Shown one piece after another: positions 34,806 through 46,690 of a stretch of 64,000 bases of DNA. Under the pieces are notes generated by a model. It searched no databases. It was not told where the DNA came from and worked only from the letters and a program-made list of their open reading frames with translations. Source of the stretch: Maratus speciosus (taxonomy: Eukaryota; Arthropoda; Arachnida; Araneae; Salticidae); contig OZ010789.1 in assembly GCA_963932465.1 (NCBI GenBank), forward strand, positions 598,639,968 to 598,703,967, given 5' to 3'. Position numbers and translations under genes: made by a program. Position 1 is the stretch's first letter; every line of letters starts with the position of its first letter.

Positions 34806-34880
34806 TGTCCAAGCCGGGAATCGAACCCGGGCCCCTGGAATAGATCTCCAGTGCTTTATTCACCGAAGCTGAGTTCATTT
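34806..34880 (-). repeat. tRNA-like module, degraded
   Basis: T arm (CCGGGTTCGATTCCCGG) and anticodon arm (CTGGAGATCTATTCCAG) match the opposite module. The D arm has diverged, with no GTGGTAGAGC, so the A box is damaged. Confidence 0.65.
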
Positions 34881-34988
34881 GCGTCTCATGTACGCCGCTA
34901 GATTGTGTGCTCATGAAGACTTTTCCATCTAGTGCTGCGGTTGCAGCCTTACCAACTTATATATGTGAGGGATGCTTAGCTCGGCATC

Positions 34989-35059
34989 GTCCTTGTGGCG
35001 TAGTGGTAGAGCACTGGAGATCTATTCCAGGGGCCCGGGTTCGATTCCCGGCTTGGACA
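34989..35059 (+). repeat. tRNA-like module, well preserved
   Basis: 71 nt foldable as a cloverleaf. The acceptor arms GTCCTTG/CTTGGAC have two T-T mismatches. The D arm is GCGTAGTGGTAGAGC, the anticodon stem CTGGA/TCCAG has loop GATCTAT, and the T arm CCGGG/CCCGG has loop TTCGATT. The anticodon position reads TCT (Arg), but position 33 is A and not T. That, the mismatches and the context argue for a SINE head. Confidence 0.65.
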
Positions 35060-35303
35060 TTCCTCACTAAGTTGCTTTACGACTTATTAGCATTGTGATA
35101 ATTCACGTCTTTAATATTCAATTATTTAATTATAATTTTGTTGCTATTTAATTTCAGCAGATTTCATTTTTACCCATTATAGTTCATTCATTAACGGTTG
35201 TAGCAATTATGTTTGTTTACTTCTAAAACTTAAAAGGAAGGAAATATAATAAAAACACCGTAGCACCGACCTTATTTGATCAACTAGAGACTCGGTCACC
35301 CTA

Positions 35304-37529
35304 GAATATCTAATTATGTGGAATCATAGAGCAACTCTACATAGTTTTAAAACTTTGAGAAAAAAACATGAAAGTTTCACGTATATCGTGGAAATCCACC
35401 GCTTCGGAATACTGTGCATTTCAGGGAATAATAATGCTTATGTATGTGAATCAAACTATCTGCCAAGCTCTAAATTCAGTCTATATTAAAATGAATCAGG
35501 TTTATTTATTAAAGAAAATTCCGATCAAAATATTATTTTTAGATAAATTTTCATTTTTATTAATCTGATTGGTTTGCCTTATTTTTTCTTCTTTCTCTTT
35601 AGTGAAAGCAGGAGAATACGTCACAATACAAAGTTTTCTTTAAATACTATTATAAATGAGCTAATGCTTTGTTAACTTTTATTATTCAATTTGTTCAATT
35701 AGGCTCACTGTTTACTGCAGATGTTCCTCTGAAATTTATGTTTACTCATTGGGGAAACTATTAAACTTCGCGTTCGTCACTTGACTCCAGATAATTTATT
35801 ATTCTCAAATATCAATTATTTCAGCGTAAGACGATTACATTTTATCGCAGTCATTACTACTGTATCATTTTGTACTCGAGAATTTCCTTCTAATTATCTC
35901 ATTGTCTGCGTAGATTAAAACAATGATACTGTTTGTGGAACTATGTATGCTACTAAATGTATAAGAACACATTTTGTAATTACTATGAATGGTGAAAGTT
36001 TATGTTGTAAATAGGAAATTCATTCGGATGCAACAGGAAATACAAAAATGTTTATTATTAAAAGTTATATTCAAATTTTCCATTAAATGCCAATGCATAC
36101 AGATTATTTCACATGATGTAAATGACGAATATTTTTTTAGTTACTTTAACATTAAGATACGCTTATAACCATTTTTATCATTTGTGCATTTTATGTAGAT
36201 GCTAAGTTAGATATAATAAAAGCGCACAGATTATATTTAGAACAATTGATAATTATAAGTTGGAAATTCTTGAAAAATGAAGTAGTTTTGTGTGCATAGG
36301 GGGGCGGGGGCACAAAATCGAAAAATATATATATTGGTTAATTTGAAGGCATATTATTTCAAGAACAAAACTTTATAATTAAAATGGTTGAACTCAGTGT
36401 TTTTCTAGTGAAACACCTGTGCGAAGTGCGCACCTCTGAGGCGCTCGAAGTGGGCTGTGACAAACCCGAAGCAGGCGGTAACGCGCTCGAGGCGGATAGT
36501 GACACATTTGCTCAGGAGAAGCTTTTATTGCGATGTAGTCGCTTATAAATAAATGTTAATTCTTCTTAAGGTGTGTAGATGAATTTTTATGTAGGTGAAC
36601 AACATAAACATTAATTTTAATTCATTGAACTAGTTTTCGAACTTCAAAGCTAGTATTCGACGTGGTAGTTTTAGTTTCTCATTTTACACCTGAAAAAATT
36701 TTGCAATGTATTGAAAAGAAAGTCGAAGATCTTAGGCTCATGCACATTTGCACACTCGTGCAATACGGCGATGAAGAGCGTATTAGGCAGGCCGCACACC
36801 AGGTAGACATGCGTCAAAAATCGTGAGACAGGAGACAAATTCTAGTGTTCAAACCGGTTTCTTCTTTGTTAACAGGTTAAATTGTCTCTTCACTTACGTT
36901 TTTTTTTTCTTTTTTTTATGTCGCTTGTCTCCCTGGTGGATGGTCTGCCTTAGATGTTTAGATAGGCGATCTACTGGACAGTACATCCTATATAACATAA
37001 CATCCGAACATTCCAAAACGAAGTAAGAACAAGACATTGAAGCAGAAGCAGTCGTGTAGTCGTAAAAAAAGCAGAGGGCATAATTTCTAAGCGGAGGATA
37101 CACGCTCAAAGCAGAGGGTACCCTACAGTGTATATACTATATGCACTACAATGTATATACTATAGCTTTTTTGAGAAACAGAGGGTATACGGTGTTCCTT
37201 AAAAAATTCCAGAAGGTATACGGCGTAAACCACCGTATACCCTCCGCTACATCCCTGAGCAGGGTGCTTCTACGATCCTGGGATAGTGGACTGATATGTA
37301 AGTACTTTTTGTCGACTCAACTGATTGGAAATTAAATAGACACTTGAACCACGTTTTTCTCGAAGTTACCTTTAATCAAAATAATGACCACGATTTCTCA
37401 TAAACCTTTCAAACGATTTCCTTTCAACCAGTTACTAATTATAGATCAAATGTTTAGCTATCATCCCTGTTACGATCATATATTTGTATCTATTGATTAG
37501 TACGACATTTATGTGGAAAAAGGTTTAAA
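35304..37529. other. AT-rich stretch with one GC-rich tract
   Basis: No gene is recognised. 36410-36530 is unusually GC-rich for the window, with repeated GAGGCGCTCGAAG-like words. At 37036-37260 are direct repeats of TGTATATACTATA and a stem-loop in which GAGGGTATACGGTG (37187) pairs with CACCGTATACCCTC (37231). The frames here show no conserved motif. Confidence 0.5.
37187..37244. other. 14-bp stem-loop
   Basis: GAGGGTATACGGTG and its exact complement CACCGTATACCCTC enclose about 30 bases that hold another GGTATACGGCG. Confidence 0.75.
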
Positions 37530-38350
37530 AAAAATGGCCAAGTGCGAGTATTACTTGAGTACAGAGAGTTCCGTACAATAAATATATAAATTAGTAACTG
37601 AGCATTACGTTATACAAATATATCATTAAAAGTTTTTATCTAGTCTTTAAAAGCCGATGGTGAATAGAGAACTCCACCCGTGTCTTACCCGTGTATGTCC
37701 AAACCATCCGTGTCTTAAAGGTTCTCGCGCTACTTATCGACAATTTTTTTCGAAAAACTTTATCAACAATCCTTTTATACTTCTGCAACGATAGGTACCT
37801 CCAGCGCTCTTAAGATCCTTTGCTGAACAACCGAAAATTGAAATTTGTGTGTAACGGGAAAATGCGATTTTCTCAAAAACTACGTGACCTAGGGTAATCG
37901 CTATAGTTTTCCTGCAAGTTTTAAATTAACTTCTATTTCCGCTAATTTTTTCATAATTTTAGTTTAAGTAGATTCGGAAATAGAAGGCTGGGGGACATAT
38001 TTTTTCATTACATTTTCGACGATATCTCTGAAAAATATAATACCTAAAATTAAAATAAATGTATTTTTGAGTTCGGCATTACGAAAGCTTGTTCACAATA
38101 CCCCAAACGATATAAAACGAAAATATGTTTTTCTTTCAAGTAACTTAATTAGCCCCTCTACATTTTTCCAAAATATATTTGTGAATTGTTAATAATATAT
38201 AAATATGTGGGTCAACAACCTTTATCTTCAACAAATTTGAACTTTCCATGTTCCATAGTTTACGAGTAAAATGGCTCTGACAGACACGCAGACGCAGGAG
38301 TGATCTTACAATGGTTCCGTATCCACTTTTTAAGTACGAAACACTAAAAA
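37530..38350 (+). repeat. TTCCGTAC repeat, copy 2, uninterrupted
   Basis: Starts near GGCCAAGTGCGAGTATTAC and ends near GGTTCCGTATCCAC. It matches 30360-32170 in reverse and shows that locus without its TA-flanked insertion (GGTACCTCCAGCGCTC near 37795). The minus-strand frame at 38145-38387 is not conserved in the other copy. Confidence 0.82.
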
Positions 38351-39599
38351 AGAATGAAAAAAATCGATTGTATAAGTTTGAATGCATTTCAATACTTTTT
38401 CATGCTATTATTGAATTATCTAATCAAATAAAAATAAATGAGATAAACAAGATGCGAAATAAATAGTAAATAAATATTAAAAATATACGACAAGAAAGAA
38501 GAAAATAAAATGATTTTATTGGTGAATAAAAAAAGGGATAGTCAAATGAATCACGTGGGCATTTTTTGCACTTTATTTATTATTATCTTAAAAATATTTT
38601 CCGCGGCCTAAATCCCTCGGAAATAGCGAATTGATCAAGATGTTTTAAATGCTGTAAAATTTTTAAATATGATCGTAGATTATTATTTTAGCAAGCTGTT
38701 TTTTGTTTGTTTGTTCAGTTGAGTAGAATTCCGTTAATCATGGTCACCAGTGACAAGTACATGACGCACCCATTCTCCTTGCATTAGGTTTTAATAGGGT
38801 CCGATTAACCACTGAAACTCTGAGAAGCACAGTGCCTTTTCGGGGACATCTTTCATTCGAGAAGAGTTTGCTAAATTCAACATACCCACAAACTCACCAA
38901 TGCAGTATTAAAATTACCAGAAATATTATAACACTTCATTTTCCTAATTTTGACTGGTTGGACGATAATACTGCATTATAAATTGAAGACTTTGGTTTGG
39001 ACAAACTGAGGAGTCACTGGCCAATGATGACCGGTCACTTTCGATTTTAGACGCTTTGTTAAATAGCTAGAAAAATTAGATGAGGCATTATCTGAAATTC
39101 CAGTTGTGTAAGCAGAATAGTATAGTCCATATATTTCCGCGAAGATTTTTTCCCGAAATTCCGTAGGGTACCGTCAACAAATTGAAAAAGAACGAATATC
39201 TTTTGGATAACCCTGTGAAAACTAATGTAGCAAAAGCGTTCAAACTGTAGAACATGATTACTAGGCTTATTGTAATAAACCGTGTTCATTTTTATGAGGA
39301 TAGCATGTATACTAGTAGAGAAATTAGGGTCTTTATAAAAACAGCCCGAAATTTTGGCCCATTTTTGCTTATAATTTGCAGCCTTCTTAATATTAAACAA
39401 GACAGAAAAATCATGCGTTAAGAATAGATTAAGAAACACTTTCCAACACCTCCTGAATGCTTTAACAAAAACTTCGTTATTTAGGGAAATGAGGTAAATA
39501 CTATAACTAAATAAACATTTTAGAAAATGCATAAAACATTTGAAAAACTGATTTCAGCAGCTACCTTCCATAACCAAAGATGTATTCCAGATCTTTTGA
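38351..39599. other. AT-rich stretch, no clear gene
   Basis: CAGTTGAGTAGAATTCCGTT near 38718 resembles a pogo-type transposon end, but no partner was found. A 157-codon minus-strand frame at 39059-39532 has no motif I recognise and is compositionally ordinary. It might belong to the downstream part of the pseudogene at 39600-41092, but I cannot show that. Confidence 0.4.
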
Positions 39600-41092
39600 A
39601 TAGCCCTGTATTGGCTAATGTAGTGATCTTGAATGAGACATCGTTCCGAGACTTTTGTTTGCTAAATCTGGAAGGCACTCGCCCGAGGATACTGCCCTAG
39701 AAATATCAAAAAGATATTTTTGGTCTGCACTGAGGTCTTTTTTTTTATCAATTTCAGGCACCGCAACAGGAATAGAAACAAAATTTTTCACAGCAAGAGT
39801 TTTACAGGTTTCCAGAGATTTTCCCATTGTTCGGAAAAACGGATTAGGCCCAGATGTGTTTCCGTCAATCTTCTGGCGTTAAGTGTGTTCCATCACAGCC
39901 AAAGGCAACGAGTTCCGGAAGTGTAATCCCTTTCTGTTGTAACGAATTTGAGGATGCTTCGTATAATATCCGCACTCGAACCAGAATCCGGTGTCACATG
40001 TCCTATATAAACAGAGTCAGGTTCTGACAACAAAATAATATGCTTTTCCACAGGCACAGTCGTATATAAAGAATTTTCCTTCGTTTCTTGCATCATAGTT
40101 TTGTCCTGTCTTCCATCGAAGTAGAGGGCATATAAGGACTGTGTTGAATTAAGCTGTGATTGTACCTTTCAATGTTCTCTCCTTAGCTTACTCTGCCTAT
40201 AACTTTAGATGGAATATCTTTGGATACAATCCCTATATCACGAAGCACAGAGGATGCAATGACAGCACCTGATCTATCCACCTTTCTATGACAAAAAACG
40301 GCTAGATTTGGCAGTGATATTCTCATTTGGAGTGTCTTGGGTGTTGAGAGAATTTCATCGTCATCTCTTTTCCAACATTTGGCTTCATGACAAACTTAAT
40401 CGTCATCCTCCTCAGAGATATCTTCCAATTCTGAATCAGATCCTAAGACGTCGTTTGTTAAATCTGTTATATTTTTATAAACATTATCTTTTAATTCCTT
40501 TGCTGTATATTGCTGATTTTCTCTTCTGCACTGCCTTTCTCTTACATGCTTCAATTTTTCAGCTGTAGATTTATCAATTGACCCAATTGCCATTTTTCTC
40601 TCATGCCTTTGGTCTGCTAAAAAAAATCCGTTCCATACTTGGAACTTTCACGGAAGACTTGCATTGTTCGTAATTTAAACATTTGCATGCAGAAATTACA
40701 AAGTACAGTTTGCTAAGTTAAAAAAATCTTTCCTAATTTTGTCAGCCCTTTTTCGCGATTTAGGTTTTCTTTTTATCATTTTGTACTTTTCATTTTAATT
40801 TCTAATAAGAAGAATAACTTCTTTATGACTTACCACCGGCAGTGATGCTCCAAATTCTTTGAAAGTCACAAGAAACAATTTCGCTGATATATTTTACTGG
40901 AGGATCTTTCTTGTCCCCCTGCATCCACAATATATTATTATTTATCCATAGGAAATGCTTCATTAAATCAGCATTTGTGGCTAACTCTGTCTCTTTCAGT
41001 TGTACAGGAGTTCCAAAAACACTACAAAAAGTGTTACTTCTAGTCATGTTTATATTAAAAGTCCGTATTGCCCTGTTCAAAAAAATAAACAA
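39600..41092 (-). pseudogene. decayed multicopy gene, LYFDGR family
   Basis: Minus-strand pieces in consistent order make one long, broken protein. Near 41030 lies FGTPVQLKETELATNADLMK then YISEIVSCDFQRIW. After a possible short intron comes KRKPKSRKRADKIRKDFFN, then CKCLNYEQCK, MAIGSIDKSTAEKLKHVRER, an acidic stretch DSELEDISEEDDD, and LPNLAVFCHRKVDRSGAVIA followed by SSVLRDIGIVSKDIPSK. The order ends with LYALYFDGRQDKTMMQE, LSEPDSVYIGHVTPDSGSSA, FGCDGT-like residues and DLSADQKYLFDISRAVSSGE to MSHSR. At least five stops or frameshifts separate them. I recall this arrangement from a widespread uncharacterised arthropod family with many genomic copies, which suggests a mobile or transposon-derived origin. 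Its function is unknown to me. The acidic run and Cys-containing pieces are seen directly. Confidence 0.65.
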
Positions 41093-41850
41093 ATTAGTGT
41101 GTACATATTAGGGATTGAAACAAAGACAAGCAACAAACAAAGACAGCAGTCGCATAAACGAATCATTCCACACAATAAAAGTCACGGGTCTGCTTAGGTC
41201 ATAATAAATAGTTATCAGATTAGAATACGGTCTGCCATCTATAAGATTTTGGAGTATAAATTTGTTATTTATGTGAGAAATGCCCTTTCCTGTACTGACA
41301 TCTGACAATAACGCTTTAATAAAGCAATTTATTAATGGAAACGTAATTAATTAAAATTAATTAATTCATTCATTCATTATTCAATTAATTAATTATTTTT
41401 TCATAAAAAAGCATTAAAAGTTTTAAAAAAGGAAATACAAATAGTTACTTGATGTGTGGAACCTCTAGGTGGTAATATTTTGAGCTGACATCTGAAGACA
41501 ATTTGTTCCAGCCAACCAAATTATGACTCAAGCAATGCGAATTTCGAGAAAAAGTTTTTTTTCTCCATCCTAATGGACATCCACAAGGTCCACGACTAGT
41601 CAATTAAACTTAGAAATATTCGCTAGGAATTATCCCCACTCACTGTATTCATCAGATGTCTATCCTTTATGTCACCATTTTTTTCGCTCCATCTTTCTAA
41701 GTAGTGGTTCAGTTCTCATGCAGAAACCGAAAAATCTCATAATGTTCCATAATTGGCTCCTTGTATTCCATAATTCATTGTTGCTTTATCGAATTTAAAG
41801 ATTTCTTATCTATAAAATTAACCCAGAAGTGTCAATAAAGGTTTATTAAT

Positions 41851-41887
<37 letters not shown>

Positions 41888-42093
41888 ACGTAAGAAAATC
41901 GTGCATAGAATCATTGTTTACTTTTCCCCAGGACTTCCTGCTCACTTCCCGTATCATTACTTCCTGTTTATTAAACTTACCTTAGCTCCTCTTTTAGTAA
42001 TTGTAGAAACAGAATTAAAACAGGTTTAGAATCGTAAAAGATTGTTGCTTCAAATAAAGCAATTTTTTGAACATTTTTACCAAAACGGCCATT
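41093..42093. other. AT-rich stretch with AATT-rich and poly-T runs
   Basis: Holds an AATTAATT/ATTC-rich segment near 41335-41400 and a run of about 31 T at 41852-41882. No gene is seen. Confidence 0.6.
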
Positions 42094-42097
42094 TTAA

Positions 42098-42504
42098 CAC
42101 AGCGGTAGTCGCGTGTCGGTCTTTTTTCCACTCATATAAATTATCTTCTGCTAACTCATATCCCCTTACCAATACAATGAATAACTGTCATGTAGCTGAT
42201 TTTAAATGTTTCTTCACCACCATAGTGAAGTAACAAGATATCTCTGTTTTTCCTTCAGGTACATCTTTTCAAGAAAAGTTGAAATTTGTGGAAAAGTTTG
42301 CGCAACAATCATTAATGTCAGTTCATTTTTACTTTTTTCCATATTCCAAATCTCATTAATAAAATGTATAATTTAAGTAAACTGCAAATTCATAACTTCA
42401 TTGAAATGTAATATTCGAATATTAAGTGAAAAATGTTTCTTAGTCTGCATTTTCTGTAGAGCGCCACTAACAACTTTCTGAAAAAAGACGCGACTACTCT
42501 CGGG
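42098..42504. mobile_element. TTAA-flanked MITE
   Basis: Left CACAGCGGTAGTCGCGTGTC and right (complement CCCGAGAGTAGTCGCGTCTT) share GTAGTCGCGT followed by CTTTTTTC and are flanked by TTAA at 42094-42097 and 42505-42508. The frame at 42042-42233 crosses its left boundary and is not a gene. A piggyBac-like origin is inferred from the TTAA site. Confidence 0.72.
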
Positions 42505-42671
42505 TTAATAAAGGCAGAGTTCCTTAAGCATCAACCCAATACATAAGGCGTTTAAGATATACTGGAATTAGTAATTTTTTACTAAAAACTTTAAAAATAT
42601 CCATCGAATCACGTCTATTTGACATTTCATGAATATTTTTAAATTAAAAATTTCTTCATATCCTAAATAGG

Positions 42672-42913
42672 GGGTTGGTTGTGATTATGACGGCCAATTA
42701 TCAACATATAGAGATTTAGGCCCTAACGGGAGGGGATGCCCTCCGTGGGGGGTCTTTCTAAGGGAATCTAACCCGTATTTACGCATGGAAATCGACGGTT
42801 CGAGGAAAACCACGAAAACTCCGAACGATTAGGCCGACGGGCGCGATTGGATTCGAATCCAGCACCTACCGTCTACCAGCTTCGAGAGCAAAACCTCTCG
42901 GCCACTGGTGGGT
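42672..42913 (-). mobile_element. tRNA-derived SINE, copy 1
   Basis: On the minus strand it starts with a Ser/Leu-like tRNA head (CAGTGGCCGAGAGGTTTTGC, then GGATTCGAATCC). It continues into a body containing GTCGGCCTAATCGTTCGGAG and ends in a GGTTGG-type tail (complement). It belongs to the same family as 44967-45204 and 57300-57543. No target duplication is clear for this copy. Confidence 0.85.
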
Positions 42914-44954
42914 CCACCAGAAGAAGTAATAGAAATGCCGGGGGCGACACTAAATTGTGAAAAAGCAGAATTACTGTTCTCTAGTTTTATTTATTTATTT
43001 ATTTATTGAAGGAATTAGAAATACGCTATGAAATATTAGCCGGAAACAAATGCTGAGCTATTTATATTGTTTTAAGCGCAAACAGGTTGATCACATTTTG
43101 TAATCGCGTCCATGCGAAAGACATTATTATTTAAACCATTCTTGACAATTATTTTAAAAACAATAAAAAATCAGTAAATTGAATAATAGTTACAAAGAAA
43201 TTGCATTTAAAAGAATATTTTCTTTACTATTCGACAGTGTAAAAATTTTAATTATATGATATTTAGAAGTTTAAAAAAATTCAGTAAAAGCGAAATTCAA
43301 CGGCCATGAGTTGCCAACATCAAAATGACGCTAGCGTTACTCACGGAAATGTTTTTGTTTGATTTAAACTTTGAAGCAATTATAGCCTCCTAAACTAAAT
43401 AGTGTTTCACAAAAATCAATTAATAATTTCTATCAATTAAATTAATTTTTTATCTAAAACAGATTTATTGAATACGTTTATTAGACTAATTGTTCAATAA
43501 TTGATGCGAAGTCTAAAAGGTTTATTTATGTGACAGGCTGAAGTTCACATGGAGATTTTATTATATCAATATTTCATATCCATTATTATATAATCAATAT
43601 GTTATATTATATTATATCGGAGTCACTTTTTTGTATCGATTTAAAATATTGAAACAATCCAGCAATAATATATTCGTCGACTTTTTGTGTATGTGTGTAT
43701 GATAATTTAACATCATTATGAGGTATTTATTTAAAAGAGTAAATTTTTAAGCAGTACACTTTTATACATTAATACATTTATGCTTTGTATTATGCTTGCG
43801 TTGACTAACTGACCTATTTCCACGTCTCAATACATTTTTCTTACAAATGTTTATAAATTATTCCCTTAGTTATATATTATTTACTGGTGTATATGTATAT
43901 ATATATATATATGTATACTGAACATTTCTCTAGCATTAAATATTCAATTCAGTTCATTACAGCAATAAACTAACATATAGTACACGTTAAGGGTACAGTT
44001 TTTTTAAGAATGGAATTTAGAAGTACCTAAAAATGTAATAATATATTTAAATGAAAACAAAGGGATAAACGTTGTTTTAAAAAGTCTAAATTTCCTTATT
44101 ATTTCAATTTAAAATTTTAATAACTACAAAACCTTTTTAGTTAAATAATTTATTTTTCCGCAGGAGAAAATTAACTTACTTAACAGAGTTTTAAAAAAAA
44201 ATTTAAGTTAATTAAGGTAACTTTTCAGCCATGAGTTCACAAAGATAATTATTATTTCACGTTTGCAATTACTAGTGCTGCGAATAAACTTTTTTGTCTT
44301 CAGAAGAAGATTGCAGAGAGGTTTAAATAGATTTTTGGAAGTTACATTCAATTATTATACTTTAATATATCCATTTATTCTTAAATAATTAAGAATTTTT
44401 GAAAAATATTTTGTTCAAATAATGTACGTCAAATAAGTGAGGAGCATTATATGAATAAAATATCTAAAAAACAAATTATCAATAAATATTGATGACAAAT
44501 TATTTAACTTGATAACAAATGTAAATAAAAAATATAACAGTGACAAAAAAGGAGAAATTTAATACTGACATATCATAGGTTTATATTTTCTTTTATTTTT
44601 ATAATAAAATTAATATGATTGTCATAAAAGTATATATCATCGGCTAAACTATATGTACTAAAAATAACTGGCACAAATTATGAAAAATAAATTACACTGC
44701 ACCCTCTCTTTAAACTGTTGAAGGTAGTGTATAGTGTAATCTGTTATAAAAGGCATTCTCTGCTGAAAGTGTTATTGTGTACTTTCTATATAATCTATGC
44801 TGTGACGTCATGAGAAATAATTTCAGCATTGTGGATTAGAAACAGAAGTGCATTTATTTGCAGCAACATACGATCAGAAAAAAAATTAGTATTATGGAAG
44901 AACAACGTATTGAATTAAGAGTTTAACTTAAGCTTTGTTCGCAGAATTGTTAAT
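42914..44954. other. AT-rich stretch without recognised features
   Basis: Apart from a TTTA run near 42989-43004 and a TA microsatellite near 43895-43915, nothing is recognised. Confidence 0.6.
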
Positions 44955-44966
44955 AATGAGTGTGGG

Positions 44967-45204
44967 GGTTGAGTTGAGTTGATTTTATTTTGCACGGCCG
45001 ATTATCTACTCGAAGGATATAGGTCCGAAGGTGGAGTGCCATTCATGGGTGTCTTTCTAAGGGAACCTAACCTGTATTTACGCATGGAAATCCAAGGTTC
45101 GAAGAAAACCACGAAAACTCCGAACGATTAGGCCGACGAGAGCGATTGGGTTCGAACCCAGCACCTCCCGTCTATCAGCTTCGAGAGCAGAACCTCTCGG
45201 CCAC
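44967..45204 (-). mobile_element. tRNA-derived SINE, copy 2
   Basis: Same head, body and tail as copy 1, with the T arm CTGGGTTCGAACCCAATC on the minus strand. Flanked by AATGAGTGTGGG (44955-44966) and AATGAGCGTGGG (45205-45216), a 12-bp target duplication with one change. This supports LINE-dependent retroposition. Confidence 0.88.
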
Positions 45205-45440
45205 AATGAGCGTGGGTCTGGGCCGTGTACAAACTGTACTGTGCTTAAGTTCCAGTCTCAGTTGGGACTATCCGACGAAATTATCTTCTCGCGGCGTCCT
45301 GTCATCAGCTATTAAGGACAGCACTGTCCTTACAGAGGGCACAGTAAAACGACCTGCTCTTCGTAGAGTGCAAGACAAAAATCCTCGAAAGGCCTCAATT
45401 GTATTCGTGTATATCAAAGGCAGACTTATTTGATAACCAC
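45205..45440. other. GC-richer unexplained tract
   Basis: Directly beside the SINE head lies about 220 bp of mixed composition (for example GACGAAATTATCTTCTCGCG and AGCACTGTCCTTACAGAGGG) that stands out against the AT-rich surroundings. A 95-codon plus-strand frame beginning at 45146 runs out of the SINE into it, but its first part is SINE sequence. I cannot assign it. Confidence 0.4.
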
Positions 45441-46188
45441 CGTTCTTGTACAGGCTTGAAAAGGCAACTCAAGAATCGTGAAAGTTATTATATTCAGGCT
45501 GCCTAAATTAAGTTATTTGCTTTAAAAATGTCTTTTATACCGTCAAATGGAGAGTTTTTAAATGGAATTTATTTCATATTTCACTGGTACATTAAAGATT
45601 TTTATGATACGCTATGATTACGTTTCGTATGGGAGGGGGAATATTTAGAATTTAACATCTGCATCAATTAAAAGGGTACTAGTGAGTAAATTCACGTAGA
45701 ACTTTACAATACTATCCAAGTATGGTGTTGATTGTATGTACAGTTCGGGAAAATATGATCACCGCGACTAACTCTACTCGTTGTTTCCTACATATACAAA
45801 TTACACCAAACATAAAAATTTTAAATAGTAAAATTTGTTTTTGGAATAATATTTGTATTGTTCAATAAACTTTACCTTCGGATACGAAATAGAAAGTAAC
45901 TCGGTCAATTAGTTCAGAAATTATGCAGGTTTATATTTTAGAATTCCTAATGTTAATTTCATTTTTAGTCGTTACAAAACATATTGTAATACAAATAGGT
46001 TGTAACTCAAAAACGACTTCGCGCAATGAACTGTAATTTTGGATTCATATATTTGCAACTTTAGAAATCGATTTCTGTTTTTTTTTTTTTTTAAGTTAAT
46101 TAATTAAGAGGGTTCAGAACCTTTGCGTTTCTCGAAATGATAAAAAATATTGCCTTTTTCAAAGTACCGAAACACAAATAATGCGCAA
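45441..46188. other. AT-rich stretch without recognised features
   Basis: Nothing beyond short T runs is seen. Confidence 0.6.
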
Positions 46189-46690
46189 TTAAGGGGTCGC
46201 AGGACACTTACAGCTTTAAAATTTTCGAAATTTTAAATTTTTTTTTAGATGTTAAACTCCTATTTTTTCTGAACATTTTGACATAATTGTTTCCTTGAAA
46301 TTTCCATTAGAACAGAAGTTATGGCTTTTAGAATTACACCCGCCGAATAGCTGAAGCGGCGTTTCCGAAACTTTGATGTCATTTTTCTCCAAATGACGGT
46401 TTTGTGCATAACGCGCATGATATCTCAATAACTTCTGGATATTTTCTCATGAAATTTTCAAAACATATGTTTCATGTTAGTCTGTATAAACTTAACCTAA
46501 AATCTCCTTTTTATTGTTAAATATATATATATATTTTAAGTGATTATATTGTTAAAATTTTCTAAATTTTACGTTAGCTAAATACAACTTTGCATTAAAA
46601 ATATAAAAATGCTTTAAATACAAATTTATTTAGGTTCAGGGTTTATTATTATAATCTGAAGTATAAGTAAGAACCAAAATTTTCGTTCTA

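Larger units (their letters stand above)
34697..35122. mobile_element. head-to-head tRNA-like composite element
   Basis: A 426-bp insertion between exact 17-bp duplications. Its outer portions are inverted copies: both arms run from a tRNA-like module into a tail containing ATTAGCATTGTGATAATTCA and CGTCTTTAATATT. The modules point away from each other (minus at 34806-34880, plus at 34989-35059) with about 110 bp between them. The arrangement matches that at 5971-6560, although the tRNA-like sequence and the tail differ, so the same architecture arose in two families. Confidence 0.75.
34295..35301. mobile_element. TIR element with GGGTGACCG ends
   Basis: The left end GGGTGACCGCACCAGTAGTT and the right end (complement GGGTGACCGAGTCTCTAGTT) are inverted repeats of about 30 bp, both followed inward by ATCAAAT. 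TA flanks the outer bases. No transposase is seen. A 426-bp tRNA-like composite has inserted at 34697, so the original element was about 0.56 kb. Confidence 0.75.

Noticed and set aside
34989..35059. Functional tRNA-Arg gene (anticodon TCT)
   Set aside because: A at position 33, two acceptor mismatches and a mirrored copy 110 bp away point to a SINE head.
39059..39532. 157-codon minus-strand frame as a gene
   Set aside because: No domain, signal or family feature is recognised, and a frame of this length can occur by chance in 64 kb.
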